Source: JALCLA01 sp965653565 | Lineage (GTDB): Bacteria; Pseudomonadota; Gammaproteobacteria; Xanthomonadales; Xanthomonadaceae | Length of the DNA stretch: 64,000 bases | NCBI GenBank assembly: GCA_965653565.1 | Contig: CBFHAI010000005.1 | Location: 62,001 to 126,000 of the forward strand | Reading direction: 5' to 3' | Shown here: positions 44,592 through 52,494 of the stretch, piece after piece | Layout: each line of letters opens with the position of its first letter | How positions within the stretch are numbered: position 1 is the first letter of the stretch | Program-made: the position numbers and the translations under genes | Notes under the pieces: model-generated | Told to the model about the DNA's origin: nothing | Databases searched by the model: none | What the model saw: only the letters and a program-made list of their open reading frames with translations

Positions 44592-45236
44592 TCACTCGTC
44601 GATGGCGTGTACTTCCGCGCTCTCGGCCATCTCGCCCACCACATCGACGCCTTCCGGCGGCACGAAGCGGAATTTGTCGGCCGCGAACCTCGGATTGCGG
44701 CGCCAGCCTTCGAACGCGATTTCGGTGCGCTGGCCGAGCGCGTCGGCCATCGTCATGCTGGTGAGTTCACCGCCGACGAAACCGAGGCGGGCCGATGAAA
44801 TCTGCGCGTCTTCGCTGCGCGGCGTCAGCACTACCCAGGCGACGCCGCCTTCGGCCGGCGCTTCGCTCACCTTGAATTGACGATCCAGCTCGGCCGGATC
44901 GATCAGCGCCGCGAGCGGACTCTGCTGCTCTTCCAGGCTTTGCTTGCGTACCTGCACCTGTTCCAGATCCGGATCGTAGACCCACACATGATCGCCATCG
45001 GCGACGATAACCTGCGGATAAGGCTCGGCATATTCCCAGCGGAACTGACGCGGCGCCGACAGCGCGACGCGGCCCTGCGTCTCTTCGGTGAGGCGGCCGT
45101 CGGCGTCGAACACGCGCTGCACGAAACGGCCGTCGAGCCCGCGCAGGTCGTTGGTGAATTCCGCCAGCGCGGCGGGCGTGGCCGCCTGAGCCAGCGGCGC
45201 GAGAAGCAGCAGCGCGATCGACGCAAGAGTCTTCAT
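44592..45236 (-). CDS. lolA: outer-membrane lipoprotein carrier protein LolA
   Basis: The 214-aa protein has a signal peptide (MKTLASIALLLLAPLAQAA). The mature chain shows the LolA pattern: LRGLDGRFVQRVFD, RPG-like QFRWEYAEPYPQVIVADGD, and VWVYDPDLEQVQVR. It carries lipoproteins across the periplasm from LolCDE to LolB. ATG 45236 is preferred over GTG 45245 because it gives a standard signal peptide. It is 91 bp downstream of ftsK, as in many gammaproteobacteria. Confidence 0.95.
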   Translation of the reverse strand: MKTLASIALLLLAPLAQAATPAALAEFTNDLRGLDGRFVQRVFDADGRLTEETQGRVALSAPRQFRWEYAEPYPQVIVADGDHVWVYDPDLEQVQVRKQSLEEQQSPLAALIDPAELDRQFKVSEAPAEGGVAWVVLTPRSEDAQISSARLGFVGGELTSMTMADALGQRTEIAFEGWRRNPRFAADKFRFVPPEGVDVVGEMAESAEVHAIDE

Positions 45237-45327
45237 GACGGGCACCCGTGAAAGTTGTGCACAGTGTGGGAAGTTTCGACTGAACCGGCGTCGACGGTAA
45301 GCGCGCGCCGGCGGGAACGAGCCGCGG

Positions 45328-47679
45328 CTAGTCGCGCACCGGCGGCGGTGCCAGCACGCTGCGATCGCCGTTGTGCTCGGGCGGCGTGACGATGCCGGCG
45401 GCTTCCATCGCTTCGATCAAGCGCGCCGCGCGGTTGTAGCCGATCTTCAGCCGCCGCTGCACGCCGGAAATCGACGCGCGGCGCGACTCGGTGACGATCT
45501 TGACGGCCTCGTCGTACAACGGATCGCTCTCGGCATCGCCGCTGCTGGCGGCCGCTTCCGGCAGGCCGGTGGCGCCGATCACCTGGCCGTCGCTGAGCGT
45601 CTGCACTTCTTCCAACACGCCCTGCAGATAATCCGGCTCGCCGTGCTGGCGGCGCAGATGATCGACCACGCGATGCACTTCTTCGTCCGACACGAAGGCG
45701 CCGTGCACGCGCTCGGGCATTGCGGTGCCGGGCGGCAGATAGAGCATGTCGCCGTGACCGAGCAACGTCTCGGCGCCGGATTGATCGAGGATGGTGCGCG
45801 AGTCGATCTTGCTCGACACCTGAAAGGCGATGCGCGTCGGAATATTGGCCTTGATCAGGCCCGTGATCACATCGACCGACGGACGCTGCGTGGCGAGGAT
45901 CAGATGCACGCCGGCCGCGCGCGCCTTCTGCGCCAGCCGCGCGATGAGTTCTTCGACCTTCTTGCCGACGATCATCATCATGTCGGCGAATTCGTCGATG
46001 ATCACGACGAGGTAAGGCAGCGCCTCGAGCGGCCGCGGTGCTTCGCCCAGTTCCGGATTCGGCCGGAACAGCGGGTCCATCAACGGCTGACCGGCTTCCT
46101 CGGCATCGCGCACCTTGCGGTTGAAGCCGGCCAGATTGCGCACGCCGACCGCCGACATCAATTTGTAGCGCCGCTCCATTTCGGCCACGCACCAGCGCAG
46201 GCCGTTGGCGGCTTCCTTCATATCGGTGACCACCGGCGCCAGCAGATGCGGAATGCCCTGATAGACGGACAATTCCAGCATCTTCGGATCGATCATCAGC
46301 ATGCGCACGTCGCGCGCACTGGCCTTGTAGAGAAGGCTCAGCACCATCGCGTTCAAGGCCACCGACTTGCCCGAACCGGTGGTGCCGGCGACCAGCAGAT
46401 GCGGCATGCGGGCCAGATCGACGACGGTGGGCCGGCCACCGATGTCCTTGCCGAGCGCGAGCGCCAGCGGCGAGGCCAGCTTGTCGTACTCCTTCGAGCG
46501 CAGAATTTCCGACAGGTAAATGATTTCGCGATTGGCGTTCGGGATTTCCAGCCCGATCACCGACTTGCCCGGAATCACATCGACCACGCGCACCGACTTC
46601 ACGCTCAGGCCGCGCGCGATGTCCTTGTCGAGACTCGACACCGAACTGCCCTTCACGCCGGGCGCCGGCTCCATTTCGAAGCGCGTGATGACGGGGCCGG
46701 GATAGACGCCGACCACCTGCGCTTCGATGCGGAAATCCTTGAGCTTGAACTCGATCTGGCGCGACAGCGTTTCGAGCGCTTCTTCCGAATACCCCTTCGG
46801 CTGCGGCTTGGGTTCGTCGAGCAGCGACAGCGGCGGCAGCGAGGCATCGCCCGGCGTGGCACTGACCGCGAACAACGGAATCTGCTGTTCGCGCTGCGCG
46901 CGTTCGCTTTTTTCCGGCGGCGGCAATTGCGGTTCGATCTTGACCGGCTCGCGCTTGGCGCGCTTGACGGTGTCTTCGCGCCGCACTTCCTGGCGCTCGG
47001 CCTTGGCCGCGCGCGCGGCGCGCCACTCTTCGGCCTGATGCGCCTTGCGCGTGAAAATCCCGCCGAGCGACAGCACGCCGCGGCCGATGCGATCCATCAG
47101 CGCGAACCACGACAGGCCGGTGGCGAGCGTCACGGCGATCAGGAACAGCGCGAGCACGAACAAGGTCGCACCGAGGAAGCCGAAGCCCCGCAGCAGCAAC
47201 GAGCCGACCAGTTCACCGAGCAGGCCGCCGGCGCCGGCCGGCAACGCTTCGCCCAATTCGCTGTGATGCAGCCAGGCCAGGCCCGAACCCGACACCAGGA
47301 AGGCGAACATGCCGCTCAGACGCAGCGCCGGCGTGATCGCGGTTTCTTCGTCGGCGGCGCGCCCGCGCAGCGCGCTCCAGATCAGCAGACCGACCAGCAC
47401 CGGCAGCGCGTACGCCGCCAGGCCGAAGAACGACAGCACGATGTCGGCGAAGTACGAACCGGCGACACCGCCGAAATTGCGGATTTCGCCGGTGACGCTG
47501 CCCGAGTGCGACCAGCCCGGATCTTCCGCGCTATAGCTGACCAGGCAGGCCAGCAGGTACAGCAGCACCGGCACCACCAGCAGGATCAGGCTTTCGCGCC
47601 AGACCCGCCGGCGGCCCTCGCTGGCCGTGGATTTTCGAACCTCTTCCTGCCTGCGCGCCACCGTGCGAACTTGCCTCAA
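45328..47679 (-). CDS. ftsK: DNA translocase FtsK
   Basis: The 783-aa protein has four N-terminal membrane helices within residues 25-195 and a short linker. The motor has Walker A AGTTGSGKSVALN near residue 435 and Walker B VVIIDEFADMM. A C-terminal winged-helix gamma domain (SISGVQRRLKIGYNRAARLIE) recognises KOPS. The linker is much shorter than in E. coli. Family role: coupling of septation with chromosome dimer resolution by XerCD. The start is uncertain: TTG 47679 gives the full N-terminus; GTG 47661 is the alternative. Confidence 0.95.
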   Translation of the reverse strand: MRQVRTVARRQEEVRKSTASEGRRRVWRESLILLVVPVLLYLLACLVSYSAEDPGWSHSGSVTGEIRNFGGVAGSYFADIVLSFFGLAAYALPVLVGLLIWSALRGRAADEETAITPALRLSGMFAFLVSGSGLAWLHHSELGEALPAGAGGLLGELVGSLLLRGFGFLGATLFVLALFLIAVTLATGLSWFALMDRIGRGVLSLGGIFTRKAHQAEEWRAARAAKAERQEVRREDTVKRAKREPVKIEPQLPPPEKSERAQREQQIPLFAVSATPGDASLPPLSLLDEPKPQPKGYSEEALETLSRQIEFKLKDFRIEAQVVGVYPGPVITRFEMEPAPGVKGSSVSSLDKDIARGLSVKSVRVVDVIPGKSVIGLEIPNANREIIYLSEILRSKEYDKLASPLALALGKDIGGRPTVVDLARMPHLLVAGTTGSGKSVALNAMVLSLLYKASARDVRMLMIDPKMLELSVYQGIPHLLAPVVTDMKEAANGLRWCVAEMERRYKLMSAVGVRNLAGFNRKVRDAEEAGQPLMDPLFRPNPELGEAPRPLEALPYLVVIIDEFADMMMIVGKKVEELIARLAQKARAAGVHLILATQRPSVDVITGLIKANIPTRIAFQVSSKIDSRTILDQSGAETLLGHGDMLYLPPGTAMPERVHGAFVSDEEVHRVVDHLRRQHGEPDYLQGVLEEVQTLSDGQVIGATGLPEAAASSGDAESDPLYDEAVKIVTESRRASISGVQRRLKIGYNRAARLIEAMEAAGIVTPPEHNGDRSVLAPPPVRD

Positions 47680-47712
47680 GAATGCCTGATTAGTGCTTGA
47701 TCCTACTACGGA

Positions 47713-48780
47713 TCAGACCGTCATGCCCTGCAGGGCCGGATGCACCAGGCGGCCGCCTTCGATGTTGATGCCGCGCATCAGCGGCACGCTGTCGCGCCAG
47801 TTGCCCGAGGCCAGTTTGTTGACCCAGGGCAGGATCGCGGCGCAGATCGCCTGCGACGAGGTCTGCGGCACCGCGCCCGGCATATTGGTGACGGCGAAAT
47901 GGATGACGCCTTCCTCGACGTAGGTCGGCTCTTTCCAGGTGGTCGGACGCGTGGTTTCGAAGCAGCCGCCCTGGTCGACCGAGATGTCGACGATGACGCT
48001 GCCCGGTTCCATCGACTTGATCATGTCGCGCGTGACCACGTGCGGCGCCTTGGCGCCGGTGACGAGCACCGCACCGACCACGATGTCGGCCGACGCCACT
48101 TCGCGCGCGACGACATTGTCGTACGGGTACAGCGCGGTGACGTTGTTGCCGAGCGCCATCATCTGTTCCATGCGGTCTTGGCGCTTTTCGAACACCACCA
48201 CGTTGGCACCGGCGGAAGCCGCGAGCGCGGCGGAGTTGCCGCCGGCGGCGCCGGCGCCGAACACCACGACCTTGCCACGCTCGGTCGACGGCAGGCCGCC
48301 GAGCAGCTTGCCCTTGCCGCCCATCGGCATGTGCAGCAGATGGGTGCCGACCTGCACGCCGATGCGGCCGGCGATGATCGACATCGGCGCCAGCAGCGGC
48401 AGGTCGCCGTTCTCGAGTTCGACGGTTTCGAAGGCGACGCCGGTCAGGCCGATATCGAGCAGCTGGCGGGTGAGCTTGGGCTCGGCGGCCAGGTGCAGAT
48501 AACAGAACAGCAGGTGATCCTTGCGCAGGTATTGCAGGTCGCCGGCGATCGGTTCCTTCACCTTGACGATCAACTCGCCCTTCTCGTAAAGCGCGGCCGC
48601 ATCGGGCGCGATCTTCACGCCGAGCGACACGTATTCGCTGTCCTTGAAGCCCGACTTGATGCCGGCGTCCTTCTCGATCCACACCTCGTGGCCGCGGCGC
48701 ACGAGATCGCCGGCGGCGGCCGGCACGAGCGCGACGCGCCCTTCGAGGGTCTTGGTTTCGCGGGGAATTCCGATACGCAT
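47713..48780 (-). CDS. ald: alanine dehydrogenase
   Basis: The 355-aa protein has the AlaDH/PNT start MRIGIPRETKTLEGRVAL, K/H substrate residues in the N-terminal domain (LHLAAEPKLTRQL), the NAD motif VVVFGAGAAGGNSA, and DISVDQGGCFETTRPT near the C-terminus. It interconverts L-alanine and pyruvate plus ammonia with NAD. It lies between ftsK and trxB, where E. coli has lrp. A terminator-like hairpin stands 83 bp before its start codon. Confidence 0.97.
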   Translation of the reverse strand: MRIGIPRETKTLEGRVALVPAAAGDLVRRGHEVWIEKDAGIKSGFKDSEYVSLGVKIAPDAAALYEKGELIVKVKEPIAGDLQYLRKDHLLFCYLHLAAEPKLTRQLLDIGLTGVAFETVELENGDLPLLAPMSIIAGRIGVQVGTHLLHMPMGGKGKLLGGLPSTERGKVVVFGAGAAGGNSAALAASAGANVVVFEKRQDRMEQMMALGNNVTALYPYDNVVAREVASADIVVGAVLVTGAKAPHVVTRDMIKSMEPGSVIVDISVDQGGCFETTRPTTWKEPTYVEEGVIHFAVTNMPGAVPQTSSQAICAAILPWVNKLASGNWRDSVPLMRGINIEGGRLVHPALQGMTV

Positions 48781-49110
48781 GACGCCATCCTCCCAGATGA
48801 TGATTCGTTATCAGCCGCAGGCATTTGCCCGTCGGCGTTTCGTCCGTGCCTGCACAGCAAAAGCGCCGCAATCGCGGCGCGAGTCGATGTCCGGTTGTCG
48901 ATGCAAGTTGTCGATGATGATCGTGGATGCAGATCGGCTGGCGGCGCCTTGATTCCCTCGGTCGAGCCCCCCATGCTGGTGACTTCGCCGAACGCGCCTC
49001 ACGGGCCGGTTCGCGCAATGCAACGCTCTCCGCAAGCCCGCTTCGTCAGCTGACAATCACCCGACGAATCAACCGATAAACATCCGACAAATCAAACGCG
49101 ACGATTATAC
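48781..49110. promoter_or_regulatory. 330-bp divergent ald-trxB region with terminator-like hairpin
   Basis: No gene is seen here. On the minus strand GCGCCGC-GATT-GCGGCGC (48863-48880) is followed by TTTTGCTG, like a weak intrinsic terminator inside the ald leader. Two copies of GTTGTCGATG lie next to it at about 48890-48920. On the trxB side CTGACA (about 49050) and GATAAA (about 49071) could form a promoter; trxB itself has no Shine-Dalgarno. Confidence 0.45.
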
Positions 49111-50064
49111 ATGACCGCCTCGAAGCACTGCCGTCTCCTCATCCTGGGCTCCGGCCCCGCCGGCTGGTCGGCGGCGGTCTACGCCGCGCGCGCCAACCTC
49201 AAGCCGGTACTGATCACTGGTCTGCAGCAGGGCGGCCAATTGATGACCACGACGGAAGTCGACAACTGGCCCGGCGACGCCCACGGCCTGATGGGGCCCG
49301 ACCTGATGGCACGCCTGCAGGCGCATGCCGAACGCTTCGAAACCGAAGTGATCTTCGACCACATCCACACCGCCGAACTGTCGCAGCGCCCGTTCCGGCT
49401 CAAGGGCGACAGCGGCGAATACACCTGCGACGCGCTGATCATCGCCACCGGTGCCAGCGCCAAATATCTGGGCATACCGTCGGAACAGAAGTTCATGGGC
49501 AAGGGCGTGTCGGCCTGCGCCACCTGCGACGGCTTCTTTTTCCGCGAACAGGATGTCGCGGTGATCGGCGGCGGCAACACGGCGGTCGAAGAGGCGCTGT
49601 ATCTGTCCAACATCGCGCGCAAGGTTTATCTCGTGCATCGGCGCGACAAACTGCGCGCCGAGAAGATCCTGCAGGACAAACTGTTCGCCAAACAGCAGGC
49701 CGGCAAGATCGAGATCATCTGGGATCACGGCGTCGATGAAGTGCTGGGCGACGACATGGGCGTCAGCGGCATGCGCATCCGGCACCTGAAAACCGACACG
49801 CTGCGCGAGATTCCGCTGCAGGGTTTCTTCGTCGCGATTGGCCACACGCCGAACACCTCGCTGTTCGAAGGCAAGCTGGCGATGCGCAATGGCTACATCA
49901 CGGTGAAATCGGGCCTCGAAGGCAATGCCACGCTGACCAGCGTGCCGGGCGTGTATGCCGCCGGCGACGTCGCCGACCAGGTTTATCGACAGGCGATCAC
50001 GTCGGCCGGTTCCGGTTGCATGGCGGCGCTCGATGCGGAGAAGTTTCTCGACAAGGAAGGCTGA
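49111..50064 (+). CDS. trxB: thioredoxin reductase
   Basis: The 317-aa flavoprotein has the FAD motif GSGPAGWSAAVYAARA, redox pair C136-AT-C139, NADPH motif GGGNTAVEEALYLS, and the C-terminal AAGDVADQVYRQAITSAGSGCMAAL. It reduces thioredoxin with NADPH in the cytosol. There is no recognisable ribosome site before ATG 49111. Its stop forms TGATG with a possible 41-codon gene, followed by an acyltransferase-like gene, aat and infA. Confidence 0.97.
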   Translation: MTASKHCRLLILGSGPAGWSAAVYAARANLKPVLITGLQQGGQLMTTTEVDNWPGDAHGLMGPDLMARLQAHAERFETEVIFDHIHTAELSQRPFRLKGDSGEYTCDALIIATGASAKYLGIPSEQKFMGKGVSACATCDGFFFREQDVAVIGGGNTAVEEALYLSNIARKVYLVHRRDKLRAEKILQDKLFAKQQAGKIEIIWDHGVDEVLGDDMGVSGMRIRHLKTDTLREIPLQGFFVAIGHTPNTSLFEGKLAMRNGYITVKSGLEGNATLTSVPGVYAAGDVADQVYRQAITSAGSGCMAALDAEKFLDKEG

Positions 50065-50189
50065 TGCCGCGCGAGAATTTCGACATCCCCGGCATCGACG
50101 AACGCGGCCCGACCGGCCTGTCGCGCACCGAACGCGCGCGCAGCATGACGGGCGGTTGCGCGATTGCCTCGGTCTACCCGGCCGATTGA
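50064..50189 (+). CDS. possible 41-aa microprotein coupled to trxB
   Basis: A 41-codon frame (MPRENFDIPGIDERGPTGLS...) starts in the trxB stop codon (TGATG) and ends 27 bp before the next gene. Third positions are about 85 percent G/C, second positions clearly less so; this pattern matches the neighbouring real genes. It has one Cys and no signal peptide or membrane segment. It may be a real coupled small gene or a remnant. No family recognised. Confidence 0.4.
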   Translation: MPRENFDIPGIDERGPTGLSRTERARSMTGGCAIASVYPAD

Positions 50190-50216
50190 TTTCGTGACTG
50201 CGCACGCGACCCGGCG

Positions 50217-51368
50217 GTGACGGCGGAACTGCGACTGCTCCCGCGGCTTGCCGGCGTCCCCGCCCGTGCCTGGGATGCGTTGCACGACGGCCGCAACCCG
50301 TTCGTCTCGCATGCCTTCCTCGCCGGCCTCGAAAGCACCGGCTGCCTGCGCCCGCGCTGGGGCTGGCAGCCGTGCCATGCCGCACTCTACGAAAACGACA
50401 CGCTGATCGCGGCCGCACCGGGCTATCGCAAGGACAATTCGCACGGCGAATTCGTGTTCGATCACGCCTGGGCCGCGGCCTATCAACGCCATGGTTTCGA
50501 GTACTACCCGAAGTGGCTGATCGGCGTGCCCTACTCGCCCGTGCCGGGGCCGCGCCTGTTGGCGAAGGATGGCGCGACCCGGGTGCGTCTGGCCGCGGCA
50601 CTGCGCGCCGGTACCCGCGCCCAGGATTTTTCGTCCGCGCACATCAATTTCCTCGATGGGCACGAGCACAGCGATCTCGACGCCGACGACGAAGAACGCG
50701 GGCACTGGCTGGCCCGCTTCGACCTCCAGTTCCACTGGACCAATCCGGGCTGGCGCGATGGGTCCGACTTTCTCTCGGCCTTCGTCAGCAAGCGCCGCAA
50801 GGCGATCCGGCAGGAACGCGAAAAAGTGCAGCGCGCCGGCTTCCGCTTTCGCGTGGTGCACGGCGACGAAGCCAGCGAGGCCGATCTGGAAGCGATGCAC
50901 GGCTTCTACTGCCTGACCTTCGCCGAGAAAGGCAATTCGCCGGCGCTGACGCTCGATTTCCTGCGGCATCTGACGCTGACGATGCCGCGCGCCTTCGTGC
51001 TGATCCTGGCCGAACGCGACGGCCGCACCGTGGCCGGCGCGCTCTGCCTGCGCGGCGGCGACACGCTCTACGGCCGCTACTGGGGCAGCGAGGATCCGGC
51101 GCCCGGCCTGCATTTCGAAACCTGCTACTACCAGGGCATCGATTATTGCCTGCGCGAAGGGCTCACCCGCTTCGAGCCGGGCGCGCAAGGCGAACACAAA
51201 CTGGCGCGCGGCTTCCTGCCGGTGATCACGCACAGCCGGCACTTCATCGCCGACGCCGATTTCGCCAAAGCGATTGCGCCGTGGTGTGCCGAAGAACGTA
51301 CGTCGGTGATGCGCTATCGCGACATGCTGCTCGACCATTCGCCGTTCCGCCGCGACGATCCGCCGTGA
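50217..51368 (+). CDS. GNAT/FemAB-like N-acyltransferase (DUF482 type)
   Basis: The 383-aa protein resembles the DUF482/peptidogalycan-type GNAT family: FVSHAFLAGLESTGC and GWQPCHAALYE near the start, SKRRKAIRQEREKVQ in the middle, FYCLTFAEKGNSPALT, and GLTRFEPGAQGEHKLARGF near the end. The acceptor is unknown. Plants and bacteria carry homologues usually next to translation or envelope genes. The start is GTG 50217, and its stop overlaps the aat start (GTGA). Confidence 0.85.
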   Translation: MTAELRLLPRLAGVPARAWDALHDGRNPFVSHAFLAGLESTGCLRPRWGWQPCHAALYENDTLIAAAPGYRKDNSHGEFVFDHAWAAAYQRHGFEYYPKWLIGVPYSPVPGPRLLAKDGATRVRLAAALRAGTRAQDFSSAHINFLDGHEHSDLDADDEERGHWLARFDLQFHWTNPGWRDGSDFLSAFVSKRRKAIRQEREKVQRAGFRFRVVHGDEASEADLEAMHGFYCLTFAEKGNSPALTLDFLRHLTLTMPRAFVLILAERDGRTVAGALCLRGGDTLYGRYWGSEDPAPGLHFETCYYQGIDYCLREGLTRFEPGAQGEHKLARGFLPVITHSRHFIADADFAKAIAPWCAEERTSVMRYRDMLLDHSPFRRDDPP

Positions 51369-52096
51369 CCATCCGCCTGCCCCGTCTCGGTGTCGATCCG
51401 AGCGCGCCGTTCCCGCCGGTGGAGCGTGCGCTGCGCGAACCCAACGGCCTGCTGGCGTTCGGCGGCGATCTGCAGCCGGTGCGCCTGCTCAACGCGTATC
51501 GGCAGGGAATTTTCCCGTGGTATTCGCCGGGCGAGCCGATCCTGTGGTGGTCGCCCGATCCGCGCACGGTGTTCGATCCGGCCCGCTTCTCGCTGCCGAG
51601 CCGCTTTCGCCGCACGCTGCGCGACTGCGCATGGCGGCTGTCGGCCGACACCGACTTCGACGGCGTGATCGCGGCCTGCGCCAGCGCGCGCCGTGCCGGG
51701 CAGCACGGTACCTGGATCACGACCGAGATGCAGCAGGCCTACGGCGAATTGCATCGGCTCGGCCACGCCCATTCGATCGAAGTGCGCGACGGCGAGCGGC
51801 TGGTCGGCGGCATCTACGGCCTGACGGTCGGCGGCGCGTTCTGCGGCGAATCGATGTTCAGCGCGGTCAGCGGCGGCTCGAAGGTCGCGCTTGCCGCGCT
51901 ATGCCGCGTCCTGGCCGACTGGGGGGTGGGCGTGCTCGATGCGCAGGTCGAAAACCCGCATCTCACGCTGCTCGGCGCGCAATCGATGCCGCGCGCGCAC
52001 TATCTGCGATTCCTCGCCCATCCCACCCCCGCCGGGGCCGCTGCCGGGCCCTGGGTGAACCGTTTGCCGCTGCGGACGGCTTGCGAACTGGCCTGA
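51365..52096 (+). CDS. aat: leucyl/phenylalanyl-tRNA-protein transferase
   Basis: The 243-aa enzyme adds Leu or Phe to N-terminal Arg/Lys of proteins, marking them for ClpS-ClpAP. Motifs: GLLAFGGDL, QGIFPWYSPGEPILWWSPDPR, GTWITTEMQQAY, GIYGLTVGGAFCGESMFS and AQVENPHLTLLGA. The start is GTG overlapping the preceding stop. clpS and clpA, the downstream part of the N-degron pathway, are 5-8 kb away in the same window. Confidence 0.96.
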   Translation: MTIRLPRLGVDPSAPFPPVERALREPNGLLAFGGDLQPVRLLNAYRQGIFPWYSPGEPILWWSPDPRTVFDPARFSLPSRFRRTLRDCAWRLSADTDFDGVIAACASARRAGQHGTWITTEMQQAYGELHRLGHAHSIEVRDGERLVGGIYGLTVGGAFCGESMFSAVSGGSKVALAALCRVLADWGVGVLDAQVENPHLTLLGAQSMPRAHYLRFLAHPTPAGAAAGPWVNRLPLRTACELA

Positions 52097-52161
52097 AACC
52101 GCGCGCCGTGGCATCATGCCGCGCGCTTTAAGCGCCGCTGTTTTCCTCAATTCGAGTCAGA

Positions 52162-52380
52162 ATGTCCAAAGACGATTCCATAGAAATGGAAGGCACGGTC
52201 CTCGAGACCCTGCCCAACACCATGTTCCGCGTGAAGCTCGAGAACGGCCACGTCGTTACCGCTCACATCTCCGGCCGCATGCGCAAGAACTACATCCGCA
52301 TCCTGACCGGCGACAAGGTCAAGGTCGAGATGACCCCGTACGACCTGACCAAGGGTCGTATCACTTACCGCATGAAATAA
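52162..52380 (+). CDS. infA: translation initiation factor IF-1
   Basis: The 72-aa single OB-fold protein is near-identical to canonical IF-1 (MSKDDSIEMEGTVLETLPN... ending GRITYRMK). It binds the 30S A site during initiation. It follows aat by 65 bp, the same pair as in E. coli. A short GTCCG/CGGAC hairpin follows, but it lacks a T-run. Confidence 0.98.
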   Translation: MSKDDSIEMEGTVLETLPNTMFRVKLENGHVVTAHISGRMRKNYIRILTGDKVKVEMTPYDLTKGRITYRMK

Positions 52381-52494
52381 GTCCGCCCCGCCGGACTCGC
52401 ACGACGCTGCCCCGCCGCGTCGCTGCCCCGTTGTGCCTGCCGGCCCGCCGCGCGCATCGCCCCCGCTTGTCCGGCGCTTTCGCAATCGCTTGCC

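Noticed and set aside
52381..52410. A terminator directly after infA
   Set aside because: Only a 5-bp stem without a T-run.
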